A DNA stretch of 53,513 bases from Rhizobiaceae bacterium (GTDB taxonomy: Bacteria; Pseudomonadota; Alphaproteobacteria; Rhizobiales; Rhizobiaceae). Positions within the stretch are counted from its first letter, which is position 1. Each line of letters begins with the position of its first letter. A program made the position numbers and the translations under genes. The notes under the pieces are model-generated. The model saw nothing but the letters and a program-made list of their open reading frames with translations, searched no databases and was not told the DNA's origin. Location: contig JAMLJD010000024.1 of NCBI GenBank assembly GCA_023953775.1, forward strand, positions 1 through 53,513. The letters run 5' to 3'. Shown in pieces: positions 45,339-53,513 of this stretch.

Positions 45339-46616
45339 ATGGATCAGCGCGGCAACGAGCCGACACCGACGGACCTGATGAAGCGGCTTCCCGCACGCCT
45401 GTGGGAAGTGCGCTGGCCGCTTGCCGCTGCCGCCGTCGCGTTTCCGGTCGCGACGGCCATTGGCGGCGGCTCGATGCCGCTTGCGCTCGGCGCAGTTGCG
45501 GTCATGCTGATTGCTGCAGCCCTTGCGCCCCTTGGCGGCACGGCCGCGCTGCGCGACTCGGAGGCGCGGCCGCGCCGCGGAACCGGCATTGCCAGCCTCG
45601 AGCCGGCCGCGCTCGCTGCCGCCGTGCCCGAGCCGTTGATATTCTTCGATTACTCCGGTGCGGTCGTCGACGCGAATCCGGCCGCCATTGAGGCTTTCGG
45701 CGGCCTTCCGGCGGGCACCTCGCTGCTCTTCAAGTTCCGCGCGCCGGAGATGCAGGGGCTGATCAGCTCGGCGCTGTCCGGCGCGGTTGGCGCCGCGCCG
45801 ATCGACTATGCCGAGAAGGTCCCGGTGGAACGCCTCTACAAGGTCGCCGCGGTGCCGGTCGGCGAATACCTGAGGATGTTCGTGCTGGTGTTCCGCGACC
45901 AGAGCGAGGTCCGCCGCATCGATCGCATGCGCTCGGACTTCATCGCCAATGCCAGCCACGAGCTGCGCACGCCACTGGCCTCGATCAGCGGCTTCATCGA
46001 GACGCTGCGAGGACCGGCGCGCGACGACGAGAAGGCACGCGAGAACTTCCTCCAGATCATGCAGAACCAGACCGCCCGCATGGCGCGGCTGATCGACGAC
46101 CTGCTTTCGCTGTCGCGGCTCGAGATGAAGCCCTATCTCAAGCCCGACGAGACGGTCGATGTCGGGCAGCTCGTCGAAAGCGTCATCGACTCGCTGCGCC
46201 ACCTCGCCGAGGAGTCCGGCGTGACGATCGAGAGGCAGATGCCGGACACGCCCGTCCATGTCGCCGGCAACCGGGACGAGCTGATCCAGGTCTTCGAGAA
46301 CCTGCTCGAGAACGCTTGCAAATACGGCCAGTCCGGCGGCCGCGTCGTCGTCAGCGTGGCGCGCCAACCGGAGAACAGGGAGCATGGCATCGGCGTGTCG
46401 TTCCGCGATTTCGGTCCCGGCATCGCCGAGGAGCACATCCCGCGCATCACCGAACGCTTCTACCGCGTCGACGTCGATACCAGCCGCGCGCAGAAGGGCA
46501 CCGGCCTCGGCCTGTCGATCGTCAAGCATATCCTCGGTCGCCACGACGCCCGCCTGACGATCCGCTCAAAGCCTGGCGAGGGCGCCACCTTCACGGTGCA
46601 TCTCCACGCCCGCTGA
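45339..46616 (+). CDS. phoR: Phosphate regulon sensor histidine kinase PhoR
   Basis: The 425-residue kinase has two transmembrane helices near the N-terminus (about 22-60), a PAS domain (about 90-185), the HisKA phosphoacceptor in SHELRTPLAS with His near 206, and a HATPase_c domain with NLLENACKYG, FGPGIAEE and GTGLGLSIVKH. This is the standard PhoR layout. The start at 45339 (MDQRG) has a GGGGA upstream; ATG 45267 is an alternative. It is followed directly by phoU, but the pst transporter genes that normally lie between them are absent. Confidence 0.88.
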   Translation: MDQRGNEPTPTDLMKRLPARLWEVRWPLAAAAVAFPVATAIGGGSMPLALGAVAVMLIAAALAPLGGTAALRDSEARPRRGTGIASLEPAALAAAVPEPLIFFDYSGAVVDANPAAIEAFGGLPAGTSLLFKFRAPEMQGLISSALSGAVGAAPIDYAEKVPVERLYKVAAVPVGEYLRMFVLVFRDQSEVRRIDRMRSDFIANASHELRTPLASISGFIETLRGPARDDEKARENFLQIMQNQTARMARLIDDLLSLSRLEMKPYLKPDETVDVGQLVESVIDSLRHLAEESGVTIERQMPDTPVHVAGNRDELIQVFENLLENACKYGQSGGRVVVSVARQPENREHGIGVSFRDFGPGIAEEHIPRITERFYRVDVDTSRAQKGTGLGLSIVKHILGRHDARLTIRSKPGEGATFTVHLHAR

Positions 46617-46723
46617 GATCGCCAGCCGCGTTCTCCCATGGCATTTCTTCGTTTCGTCACTCGGGTGGCTTATCACGCAAGGGCCTGCCGCTATACTGGC
46701 CGGAACCGGGAGAGACGAATCCG

Positions 46724-47446
46724 ATGCAGACCGAACATATCGTTCGTTCCTACGACGAGGAGCTGAAGTTCCTGTCGAACCGCCTGGCCACGATGGGCGG
46801 GCATGCCGAGCGCATGGTGGAACAGGCCATGGCCGCGCTGGTCAATGCCGACCACGGCCTGTCGCGCAAGGTGATCGAGGACGATCTGGTGCTCGACGGC
46901 GCGCAGCGCGAAATCGACGAGAAGGCGATCTTCGTCATCGCGCGGCGGCAACCCATGGCCAGCGACCTGCGCGAGATCATCGGTTCGATCCGGCTCTCGG
47001 CGGATCTGGAACGCATCGGCGACCTTGCCAAGAACATCGCCAAGCGGGTGGCCGCCGCAACCGACACGCCGCAGCCGAAGCGGCTCCTGCGCGGCCTGGA
47101 GGGCCTCGCCGACCTGGCACTCACACAGCTAAAGGGCGTGCTCGACATCTACGCGACCCGCGCGGTCGACCGTATCGGCATCGTGCGCGACCGTGACGAG
47201 GACATCGATGCGATGTACACCTCGCTCTTCCGCGAATTGCTGACCTACATGATGGAAGATCCGCGCAACATCACCGCCTGCACCCATCTTCTGTTCTGCG
47301 CCAAGAACATCGAGCGCATCGGCGACCACGCGACCAATATCGCTGAGACCGTCCACTACATCGTGACCGGTCAGCAGATGCCGCTGGAGCGCCCGAAGGA
47401 AGACAAGAGCCATGAGGTCATGGCAGGCGGCAGCGCCGCGGGCTGA
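46724..47446 (+). CDS. phoU: Phosphate signalling protein PhoU
   Basis: The 240-residue all-helical protein has two PhoU repeats, each with the metal-binding ExxxD pattern: residues 80-110 (SIRLSADLERIGDLAKNI) and about 185-215 (LFCAKNIERIGDHATNI). It links the Pst transporter to PhoR and represses the Pho regulon. The ATG at 46724 follows GGGAGA; a TATACT -10-like element lies 27 bases upstream, so it could have its own promoter. It is convergent with gcrA. No phoB follows, unlike the usual alphaproteobacterial order. Confidence 0.93.
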   Translation: MQTEHIVRSYDEELKFLSNRLATMGGHAERMVEQAMAALVNADHGLSRKVIEDDLVLDGAQREIDEKAIFVIARRQPMASDLREIIGSIRLSADLERIGDLAKNIAKRVAAATDTPQPKRLLRGLEGLADLALTQLKGVLDIYATRAVDRIGIVRDRDEDIDAMYTSLFRELLTYMMEDPRNITACTHLLFCAKNIERIGDHATNIAETVHYIVTGQQMPLERPKEDKSHEVMAGGSAAG

Positions 47447-47498
47447 CACCCTTCCGCCCTTTTGTGGATGGCGAGAGGGATCGTCCCGGTCTGAGGCT

Positions 47499-48014
47499 TC
47501 AGCGCGCCCGGCGCCTCTCGGAAGCCGGCTGGTAGGCGACGCGAGAGTGGTAGGTGCAGTAGGGGCCGCTTTCGCCGACATCGTTGCCGCAGAAGCTGAA
47601 TTCTTCCGACAGCGGATCGCCGTTCGGCCATTTGCACGTGTGCTCGGTGAGCTGAACCAGCTCCAGCCGGCGCGAGATCGGCACGACGACGTTCTCGCTC
47701 GGACGGATCTGCTGGCGGGCGATCGGCTCGGCGTCGAACTGCGCCTGTAGCGCCGTGGCGCCGATCGTCGCCGTGATCGTACGCGTCGGGCGCGCGCCGC
47801 CGCCGCTCTTGGCGCCGCCATGCGCCGCCTGGGTCTTCTTCTGGCGCGGCGCGGCGCTGGTCGCGCGGCCGCGGCCCGAAAGCTTGAGCCGGTGTACCTT
47901 GCCGATGACGGCATTGCGGCTCACGCCTCCGAGCTGGGCTGCGATCTGGCTCGCGCTCAGCCCCTCGGTCCAGAGCTTCTTCAGTTGTTCGACGCGTTCG
48001 TCAGTCCAGTTCAT
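47499..48014 (-). CDS. gcrA: GcrA cell-cycle regulator
   Basis: The 171-residue protein starts MNWTDERVEQLKKLW, the conserved N-terminal HTH that recognises CcrM-methylated GANTC sites (SASQIAAQLGGVSRNAVIGKVHRL). A basic linker follows, then a C-terminal sigma-70-binding domain with CKWPNGDP, FCGNDV and PYCTYHSRVAYQ. It activates S-phase and division genes in alphaproteobacteria. The start is fixed by this conserved N-terminus; an upstream frame extension of 18 codons lacks a ribosome-binding site. Three GANTC sites lie within 160 bases upstream, which suggests methylation control. Confidence 0.94.
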   Translation of the reverse strand: MNWTDERVEQLKKLWTEGLSASQIAAQLGGVSRNAVIGKVHRLKLSGRGRATSAAPRQKKTQAAHGGAKSGGGARPTRTITATIGATALQAQFDAEPIARQQIRPSENVVVPISRRLELVQLTEHTCKWPNGDPLSEEFSFCGNDVGESGPYCTYHSRVAYQPASERRRAR

Positions 48015-48104
48015 CAGCGCACGCTCCTGTGCAGCGTGCGGAATCGGAATCCGTTGTCGGCCCGGCACCAGCCGGGATGCGACACCACATATACGTTGGT
48101 GATA

Positions 48105-48173
48105 GAGTCCGCCGCACGAAATCTAGTCTGTTGGAGCCAAACTACAGTATCGGTTGACTCCGTGACAAGAGTC
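48105..48173. promoter_or_regulatory. Cluster of three GANTC (CcrM) sites upstream of gcrA
   Basis: GAGTC at 48105, GACTC at 48156 and GAGTC at 48169 lie in 69 bases. GANTC is the CcrM methylation target and the GcrA recognition site in alphaproteobacteria. The nearest lies about 90 bases before the gcrA start, next to a TATATG -10-like sequence on the minus strand. Confidence 0.5.
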
Positions 48174-48199
48174 CCCGGGAACCCGGGAATCGCTTTTTT
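48174..48199 (+). terminator. Hairpin with T-run upstream of argD
   Basis: CCCGGG-AA-CCCGGG (48174-48187) is followed five bases later by CTTTTTT. It looks like an intrinsic terminator on the plus strand although no plus-strand gene is visible upstream; a short transcript from about 48130 is possible. Confidence 0.35.
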
Positions 48200-48273
48200 C
48201 GGTTTTCCCCAACTTGGCCCGCCGGCGCGCCTGTTCGCCCCCTGGGCCGTTGCCGCCCGCCGACGCCCGACCG

Positions 48274-48302
48274 TTGACACCACCGCCAAAAAACACGATA
48301 TC
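48274..48302 (+). promoter_or_regulatory. Strong candidate promoter of the argD operon
   Basis: A perfect TTGACA -35 and a GATATC -10 are separated by 17 bases. Transcription would begin near 48309, leaving a 5' leader of about 90 bases before argD that starts with a hairpin. Confidence 0.65.
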
Positions 48303-48311
48303 TCGGCCATT

Positions 48312-48333
48312 GCCGCCCCCGAGGCGGCTTTTT
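48312..48333 (+). terminator. Leader hairpin with T-run in the argD 5' region
   Basis: GCCGCC-CCCGA-GGCGGC is followed at once by TTTTT. It has the form of an intrinsic terminator but lies only a few bases after the predicted start of the argD transcript, so it may stabilise the mRNA 5' end, act in attenuation, or end an upstream antisense-side transcript. Confidence 0.55.
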
Positions 48334-48400
48334 GCTTTGACGGTCGGCGTGTCGGGCTCGCCACACGCGGCCAAGCGCACGGTTTCCGGAGCCTGGGACG

Positions 48401-49591
48401 ATGAGCGGTACGGCACTTTTCGACACATACGCGCGCGCGCCCTTCGTCTTCGACAGGGGCGAAGGCTCGTGGCTCCTGACCGACAAGGGCGAGCGCTATC
48501 TCGATTTCGGCGGCGGCATCGCCGTCTCGTCGCTGGGGCATGGACATCCGCATCTCGTCGCGGCGCTGACCGAGCAGGCGCAGAAGCTCTGGCATCTCTC
48601 CAACATCTACGAGATCCCGGGCCAGACCCGGCTCGGCGAGCGTCTCGTCGCCAATACCTTCGCCGACAAGGTGTTCTTCACCAATTCCGGCGCCGAGGCG
48701 CTGGAGGCGTCGATCAAGACCGCCCGCCGCTACCATTTCGTCAATGGCGCGCCGGAGCGGTTCCGCATCATCACTTTCGAGGGCGCCTTCCACGGGCGCA
48801 CGCTGGCGACCATCGCCGCCGGCGGCCAGAAGAAATATCTCGAAGGCTTCGGCCCCAAGGTCGAGGGCTTCGACCAGGTCCCGTTCGGCGACATCGACGC
48901 CCTGAAGAAGGCGGTGACGCCGGAAACGGCGGCGATCCTCATCGAGCCCGTTCAGGGCGAAGGCGGCATTCGCGTGGTTCCGAACGCCTTCCTGAAGGAA
49001 TTGCGTGCGATCTGCGACGCCGAGGGCATCCTGCTTCTCTTCGACGAGGTCCAGTGCGGCATCGGCCGCACCGGCAGGCTGTTCGCCTATGAGTGGACCG
49101 GCATCACGCCGGACGTCATGGCGATCGCCAAGGGCATCGGTGGCGGGTTTCCGGTCGGGGCATGCCTTGCCACGGCCGAGGCGGCCAAGGGCATGACGAC
49201 CGGCGTCCACGGCACGACGTTTGGCGGCAATCCGCTGGCCATGGCGGTCGGCAACGCGGTGCTCGACGTCGTGCTCGAGGACGGTTTCCTCGACGAGGTG
49301 TCGCGCAAGGCGCTGCTCATGAAGCAGGGCCTGGCGGCGATCGCCGACGACTATCCCGACGTGATAGCCGAAATACGCGGCGCCGGCCTGATGCTCGGCA
49401 TCAGATGCGTCGTGCCCAACAGCGCGATGACGGCGGCTCTGCACGCCGAGAAGATGCTGGCGGTGCCGGCCGGCGACAACGTCATTCGGCTGCTGCCCGC
49501 GCTGACCGTGTCCGACGAGGATATCCGCGAGGCGCTCGACCGTATCCGCGCTGCCTGCGCCGCCTTGTCGGCGGCAGCCAGGGCCGGTTGA
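48401..49591 (+). CDS. argD: Acetylornithine aminotransferase
   Basis: The 396-residue class III aminotransferase has the PLP lysine at K244 ([15 protein letters not shown]), [18 protein letters not shown] near residue 90 for phosphate binding, and [15 protein letters not shown] near 215. It converts N-acetylglutamate semialdehyde to N-acetylornithine in arginine synthesis and may also act on succinyldiaminopimelate. It leads the argD-argF-hslO operon; a TTGACA/GATATC promoter and a leader hairpin lie upstream. The ribosome-binding site (TGGGACG) is weak. Confidence 0.94.
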   Translation: MSGTALFDTYARAPFVFDRGEGSWLLTDKGERYLDFGGGIAVSSLGHGHPHLVAALTEQAQKLWHLSNIYEIPGQTRLGERLVANTFADKVFFTNSGAEALEASIKTARRYHFVNGAPERFRIITFEGAFHGRTLATIAAGGQKKYLEGFGPKVEGFDQVPFGDIDALKKAVTPETAAILIEPVQGEGGIRVVPNAFLKELRAICDAEGILLLFDEVQCGIGRTGRLFAYEWTGITPDVMAIAKGIGGGFPVGACLATAEAAKGMTTGVHGTTFGGNPLAMAVGNAVLDVVLEDGFLDEVSRKALLMKQGLAAIADDYPDVIAEIRGAGLMLGIRCVVPNSAMTAALHAEKMLAVPAGDNVIRLLPALTVSDEDIREALDRIRAACAALSAAARAG

Positions 49592-49607
49592 CGGACGGGC
49601 AGGAAGC

Positions 49608-50534
49608 ATGACCGCGTTTCCGCGACATTTCACGGACCTCGCCAGCGTTGCCGCTGAGGATCTGCGCGCCATTCTCGACGATGCCGGGCAGCGCAAGAGC
49701 CGCCTCAAGGCCGGCGATCGCGATCGCCCCTTCGACGGCAAGGTGCTGGCGATGATCTTCGACAAGCCGTCGACGCGCACCCGCGTGTCGTTCGACGTGG
49801 CGATGCGGCAGCTCGGCGGCGAGACCATCATGCTCACCGGAACGGAGATGCAGCTCGGACGTTCGGAGACGATCGCCGATACCGCGAAGGTCCTCTCGCG
49901 CTACGTCGACGCGATCATGATCCGCACGCTGGAGCACGACAGGCTGATCGAGCTGACCGAAAACGCCACGGTACCGGTGATCAACGGCCTGACGGACGAC
50001 ACCCATCCTTGCCAGATCATGGCCGACATCATGACGTTCGAGGAGCATCGCGGCAGCGTCCGGGACAGGCTGTTCGCCTGGACCGGCGACGGCAACAACG
50101 TGTTGCACTCCCTGCTCGAGGGCGCGGCCCGCTTCGGCTTCCGGCTGAACGTCGCGACGCCCGAGGGCAGCGACCCCGACGACCGTTTCGTCGAATGGGC
50201 GAGGAAGAACGGCGCACAGATCACCTTCACCCGCTCGCCGCAGGACGCCGTGCGCGGTGCCGACTGCGTGGTCACCGACACCTGGGTCTCGATGAACCAG
50301 GAGCATCGCGCCCGCGGCCACAACGTCTTCGCGCCCTACCAGGTCAATGAGGGGCTCATGGACCTGGCCAAGCCCGACGCCTTGTTTATGCACTGCCTCC
50401 CCGCACATCGCGGCGAGGAGGTGACAGACGCCGTCATCGACGGCCCGCATTCGGTGGTGTTCGACGAGGCGGAGAACCGTCTCCACGCGCAGAAGGCGGT
50501 CCTCGCATGGTGCCTGTCGGGAGGCAGAGAATGA
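49608..50534 (+). CDS. argF: Ornithine carbamoyltransferase
   Basis: The 308-residue enzyme has the carbamoyl-phosphate loop STRTRVSF near residue 55, [11 protein letters not shown] near 126, and the ornithine-loop [11 protein letters not shown] with Cys263. It makes citrulline from ornithine and carbamoyl phosphate. It follows argD by 16 bases with an AGGAAGC ribosome-binding site and overlaps hslO by 4 bases (ATGA), so the three genes form one operon. Confidence 0.95.
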   Translation: MTAFPRHFTDLASVAAEDLRAILDDAGQRKSRLKAGDRDRPFDGKVLAMIFDKPSTRTRVSFDVAMRQLGGETIMLTGTEMQLGRSETIADTAKVLSRYVDAIMIRTLEHDRLIELTENATVPVINGLTDDTHPCQIMADIMTFEEHRGSVRDRLFAWTGDGNNVLHSLLEGAARFGFRLNVATPEGSDPDDRFVEWARKNGAQITFTRSPQDAVRGADCVVTDTWVSMNQEHRARGHNVFAPYQVNEGLMDLAKPDALFMHCLPAHRGEEVTDAVIDGPHSVVFDEAENRLHAQKAVLAWCLSGGRE

Positions 50535-51523
50535 GCGCGCAGGACCCTCGGCTCGGCGAGTTCGGTTTCGCCGGCGACGACCATGTGGTGCCGTTCGAGG
50601 TCGATCCCCTCGATATCCGCGGCCGGGCGGTCCAGCTCGGGCCGCTGCTCGACACGATCCTCGACCGCCACGACTATCCCGAGCCGGTCGCGCGGCTTCT
50701 GTCGGAGGCCGTGGTCCTGACGGTGCTTCTCGGTACGTCGCTCAAGTTCGAGGGCAAGTTCATCTTCCAGACACGCTCGGACGGGCCGGTCGACATGCTC
50801 GTCGCCGATTTCGCGTCGCCGCAGTCGGTCCGCGCCTATGCCCGTTTCGACGAGGAGCGGCTCGCCGAGGCAGTGGCCGCCGGCGAGGATGCCCCCGAGC
50901 AGCTCCTCGGCAACGGGGTTCTGGCGTTGACGGTCGATCAGGGACCCGCGATGCAGCGCTATCAGGGTGTCGTCCAGCTCGACGGCGCGACGCTCGAGGA
51001 AATCGCTCGCGTCTACTTCCGGCAATCGGAGCAGATCCCGACCGAGGTGCGGCTTGGCGTCGCCAAGCAGATCGTCCCGGAGGCGAACGGCGCTCGCGAA
51101 CATTGGCGGGCCGGCGGCCTGCTGACGCAGTTCGTACCGGCATCGCTGGAGCGTCAGCGCATGCCGGACCTGCCCGGCGGCGACGGCACGCCGTCCGACG
51201 ATCTCGGCGATCCGACCGACAATGCCTGGCGCGAGGTTCAGGCGCTGATGGCGACCGTCGAGCCGTCGGAACTGTTCGACCCGACGATCGGCGCGGAACG
51301 GCTGCTCTACCGGCTTTTCCACGAGCACGGCGTGCGCGTCTTCGACGGAATCGGCGTGGTCGACGACTGCTCCTGCTCGCGCGAGAAGGTCAGCGACATC
51401 CTCGCCGGCTTCACGCCGCAGGAGATCGAGGAAAGCGTCGAGGATGGCCGCATCAAGGTCCAGTGCGAGTTCTGCTCGAAGAGCTACGAATTCGATCCGG
51501 CCGAGTTCAAGCCGCGAAACTGA
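50531..51523 (+). CDS. hslO: Redox-regulated chaperone Hsp33
   Basis: The 330-residue Hsp33 has the C-terminal zinc redox switch CxC...CxxC with cysteines at 280, 282, 312 and 315 (DDCSCSREK and [11 protein letters not shown]). On oxidation these form disulfides and activate holdase activity. The ATG lies within the argF stop codon (ATGA), which fixes the start; the longer frame beginning upstream is inside argF. Coupling to argF is a recurrent arrangement in Hyphomicrobiales. Confidence 0.94.
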   Translation: MSAQDPRLGEFGFAGDDHVVPFEVDPLDIRGRAVQLGPLLDTILDRHDYPEPVARLLSEAVVLTVLLGTSLKFEGKFIFQTRSDGPVDMLVADFASPQSVRAYARFDEERLAEAVAAGEDAPEQLLGNGVLALTVDQGPAMQRYQGVVQLDGATLEEIARVYFRQSEQIPTEVRLGVAKQIVPEANGAREHWRAGGLLTQFVPASLERQRMPDLPGGDGTPSDDLGDPTDNAWREVQALMATVEPSELFDPTIGAERLLYRLFHEHGVRVFDGIGVVDDCSCSREKVSDILAGFTPQEIEESVEDGRIKVQCEFCSKSYEFDPAEFKPRN

Positions 51524-51524
51524 C

Positions 51525-51555
51525 CGCGCGAGGGCGGATTGTTTTTTCTTTTCAG
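51525..51555 (+). terminator. Weak terminator-like site after hslO
   Basis: A short CCGC/GCGG stem just after the hslO stop is followed by ATTGTTTTTTCTTTT. The T-run is strong but the stem is only 4 bp. Confidence 0.35.
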
Positions 51556-51600
51556 GGGGTTTGTGCGAGGCGACATGGCTTCGCGTCGCGGAGACGTGCG

Positions 51601-52674
51601 CTACCGTCGTCCCGCGCGCGCCAGCCCGTGTGCGACGAGCCGGTCGATGATGTCGGCGTAGCTGACACCGCTCGCCGCCATCACCTTCGAATACATGCTG
51701 ATGTCGGTGAAGCCCGGAATCGTGTTGAGCTCGTTGACGAGGATGTGCCCGTCCGGCGTGACGAAGAAATCGGCGCGCGCCATGCCGTCGCATCCCAGGG
51801 CGCGAAACGCATCCGCGGCGAGCGCGCGCAGCGTGTCTTCCACCGCCTCCGGCAGGTCGGCGGGCACGGTCAGTACGGCGCCGTCCTGATCGACGTATTT
51901 CGCGTCGTAGGTATAGAAGCCATGGCTTTCGGCGGCGACGATCTCTCCGGCGCGTGACACGAACAGCCCGCCTTCCGTATCCTCGATCACCGCGCATTCG
52001 ATCTCGCGGCCGGAGATGAACTCCTCGGCGAGCAGCTTGTCGTCGTGGCGAAAGCCTTCCGACAGAGCTTTGTCGTAGTCGGCGCGGTTGCGCACCTTGC
52101 TCACGCCGACCGAGGATCCCTGCCGCGCAGGCTTGATGAAGACGGGAAGGCCCAGGACGGCCTCGACGTCGTCGAAGGCGGGCGGCGCGCCGTGGCGGAG
52201 CGTCATCGAGCGGGCGGAGGGAATGCCCGCCGCGTTGAACAGCCGCTTGGCGATGTCCTTGTCGAGCGCGTTGGCCGAGCCGGCGATCCCGCATCCGGCG
52301 AGTGGAACGCAAGCCACCTCGGTCAGGCCCTGCACCGACCCGTCCTCGCCGTGAAGGCCGTGCAGGACCGGAAAGACGATGTCGATCTTCGGCATTTCAT
52401 ACGTCGTTCCGTTGGGCGGGAGCGCGAGAAGGCGTCCGTGTCCGCCGGGCAGGAAGCACAACTGCGTGCCGCCCGTTGGCCTTGCGAGCGCACCGTTCTC
52501 GACGCTGCTCAACAGCCATTGCCCTTCGCGCGTCACGTAGATCGGAACGGCGTCGTACCGCTCGGAAGACAGCGCGTTGACGACATTGGTCGCCGACAGC
52601 ACCGAAACCTCATGCTCGGCCGAGCGGCCTCCGAACAGCAGTCCGATGCGCAGCCTGTTCGGTGTGGCGGTCAT
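51601..52674 (-). CDS. ddl: D-alanine--D-alanine ligase
   Basis: The 357-residue ATP-grasp enzyme begins IGLLFGGRSAEHEVSVLSA and has VFPVLHGLHGEDG near residue 99, VFIKPARQGSSVGVSKV near 180, and LVNELNTIPGFTDISMYSK near 315. The omega-loop reads FYTYDAKYVDQ, with the tyrosine typical of D-Ala-D-Ala ligases, rather than the histidine region of VanA-type D-Ala-D-Lac ligases. It supplies dipeptide for peptidoglycan. It is the longer DdlA-like form encoded away from the mur cluster, so a second Ddl may exist elsewhere in the genome. Confidence 0.94.
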   Translation of the reverse strand: MTATPNRLRIGLLFGGRSAEHEVSVLSATNVVNALSSERYDAVPIYVTREGQWLLSSVENGALARPTGGTQLCFLPGGHGRLLALPPNGTTYEMPKIDIVFPVLHGLHGEDGSVQGLTEVACVPLAGCGIAGSANALDKDIAKRLFNAAGIPSARSMTLRHGAPPAFDDVEAVLGLPVFIKPARQGSSVGVSKVRNRADYDKALSEGFRHDDKLLAEEFISGREIECAVIEDTEGGLFVSRAGEIVAAESHGFYTYDAKYVDQDGAVLTVPADLPEAVEDTLRALAADAFRALGCDGMARADFFVTPDGHILVNELNTIPGFTDISMYSKVMAASGVSYADIIDRLVAHGLARAGRR

Positions 52675-52739
52675 GGCTGTCCTTTCCGGGAGAGATGCGG
52701 GAGTTCGTTTCAGGCCTGTGGCCCGGGCCGGTGCTGACC

Positions 52740-53132
52740 CTAGTTCAGAGATCGCGGCTCGTTGGGGATGTCGAGCGAGAAGGCCGGTATCTCGACGTCG
52801 AACATTTCGCCGCGGCCGTTGCGCAGCGTGTAATGGCCGACCATGATCCCGGATGGCGTGGCCAGGGGACAGCCGGACGTGTACTGGAAGCTGTCGCCGG
52901 GATCGAGTTCCGGCTGCTCGCCGACCACGCCCGCCCCGCGCACCTCCTCGACCTTGCCGCTGCCGTCGGTGATGTGCCAGTAGCGCGACAGAAGCTGGAC
53001 GAAATCGTCGGAATTGTTGGCGATCGTCACCCGGTAGGCCCAGACGAAGTGGTTCTTGTCCGGCTCGGAGCGGTCCTCCAGGTAGAACGGCTCGACGCTG
53101 ACTTCGATCTTGCGTGTGACGGCCCGGTACAT
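52740..53132 (-). CDS. apaG: ApaG domain protein
   Basis: The 130-residue beta-rich protein matches Apa[24 protein letters not shown], then [38 protein letters not shown], then MVGHYTL. ApaG is linked to cobalt/magnesium efflux phenotypes; the domain also occurs in eukaryotic F-box and Polymerase delta-interacting proteins. It is transcribed toward ddl with a 65-base gap and is divergent from the phosphatidyltransferase gene. Confidence 0.94.
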   Translation of the reverse strand: MYRAVTRKIEVSVEPFYLEDRSEPDKNHFVWAYRVTIANNSDDFVQLLSRYWHITDGSGKVEEVRGAGVVGEQPELDPGDSFQYTSGCPLATPSGIMVGHYTLRNGRGEMFDVEIPAFSLDIPNEPRSLN

Positions 53133-53261
53133 CGGAACGGCCCCTGTTGGGTTGCGATATTTGCCGACCGCCGCAAAGCGGTCAACCTCACGTCAATGTG
53201 CGGTTCCCATCGCGGTTTGAAAGGCTCTATTCTGGCATGATTGAGGAAGGAGCAAGGCCCG

Positions 53262-53513
53262 ATGCTGGATGGCTGGGCGCGGCGGCGGCTCGACCCGCTG
53301 CTCGACAGGCTCGCCGCCCGCCTCGCGGCGGCAGGCGCGACCCCCAACGCGATCACCGTCGGCGCCTGCGCCGTGGGTCTTCTTGCCGCCGCAGCAATCG
53401 CGGCGCAGTGGTATCTCGTCGGCCTCGCGCTGCTGCTCGTGAGCCGGCTCGGTGACGGTCTCGACGGAGCGGTTGCGAGCATCACCGGCAAGACCGATCT
53501 CGGCGGCTTCCTC
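53262..53513 (+). CDS. CDP-alcohol phosphatidyltransferase family protein, 3' end outside window
   Basis: The first 84 codons are visible. The N-terminus (LDGWARRRLDPLLDRLAARL) leads to a hydrophobic helix and the CDP-alcohol phosphotransferase signature, here RLGDGLDGAVASITGKTD. The usual DGxxARxxxxx(T)GxxxD pattern has Arg after the Ala; this copy has Ser (GAVAS). GGAAGGAG lies a few bases before the ATG. The substrate (inositol, glycerol phosphate or other alcohol) cannot be judged from this fragment. Confidence 0.85.
   Translation, partial: MLDGWARRRLDPLLDRLAARLAAAGATPNAITVGACAVGLLAAAAIAAQWYLVGLALLLVSRLGDGLDGAVASITGKTDLGGFL

Larger units (their letters stand above)
48015..48400. other. 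Intergenic region between gcrA and argD
   Basis: This 386-base divergent region holds no convincing gene. It contains three GANTC methylation sites (48105-48173), a hairpin with a T-run at 48174-48199, a strong promoter at 48274-48302 and a hairpin with a T-run at 48312-48333. Confidence 0.65.

Overview
The window is GC-rich chromosomal DNA from an alphaproteobacterium, most likely a member of the Hyphomicrobiales (Mesorhizobium/Phyllobacteriaceae-like). This rests on a GcrA cell-cycle regulator, a PodJ-like polarity protein with Sel1 repeats and a peptidoglycan-binding tail, a class I lysyl-tRNA synthetase, LuxR/LuxI quorum sensing, argD-argF-hslO gene order, and several dispersed intergenic palindromes of rhizobial style. 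Coding density is high. Long antisense open frames are common because of the GC content and are not genes.

Layout. (1) 1-2.6 kb: the cut-off end of an ATP-dependent hydantoinase B subunit and an N-carbamoyl-D-amino acid amidohydrolase. A degenerate strip with a broken nuclease remnant and a tRNA-Thr(CGT) gene follows. (2) 3.4-7.4 kb: a coxSLM-type molybdenum hydroxylase of form II. (3) 7.4-10.4 kb: a DUF3299 protein, a nitronate monooxygenase and a one-helix membrane protein. (4) 10.4-17.4 kb: the ligase/exonuclease/helicase/phosphoesterase DNA-repair set (Lig, Exo, Lhr-type helicase, PdeM), split into two divergent arms by a TPR-methyltransferase. (5) 17.5-19.7 kb: a three-gene membrane operon (TSUP permease, TIGR02186 protein, DUF3429 protein). 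(6) 19.9-23.6 kb: the large PodJ-like protein.

(7) 24.1-34.3 kb: a MerR regulator followed by a fatty-acid/acyl-CoA degradation cluster (two acyl-CoA dehydrogenases, two hotdog thioesterases, GST, thiolase, isochorismatase-fold hydrolase, FadJ-like bifunctional enzyme, HCCA isomerase-like protein). An operator of nearly identical sequence lies before the first dehydrogenase and, 15 kb away, before the nitronate monooxygenase, so one MerR regulator may control both. (8) 34.4-38.9 kb: an S24-type repressor, an SNase-like protein, LysRS, TerB and a sterol desaturase-family protein. (9) 39-42.3 kb: an orphan solute-binding protein, then luxR, luxI and a crotonase-fold gene, with a perfect 14-bp palindrome before luxI. 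(10) 42.3-47.4 kb: a GT2 glycosyltransferase with an extra MshEN-like N-terminal region, PPK2, PhoR and PhoU, the last two without pst or phoB. (11) 47.5-53.5 kb: gcrA, argD-argF-hslO, ddl, apaG and the start of a CDP-alcohol phosphatidyltransferase.

Most genes have clear family assignments from sequence motifs. The most unusual points are the quorum-sensing crotonase with a changed catalytic position, the twin MerR operators, the glycosyltransferase with a possible c-di-GMP input domain, the phoR-phoU pair lacking pst/phoB, and the methyltransferase embedded in the Lig/Exo/Hel/PdeM repair cluster.
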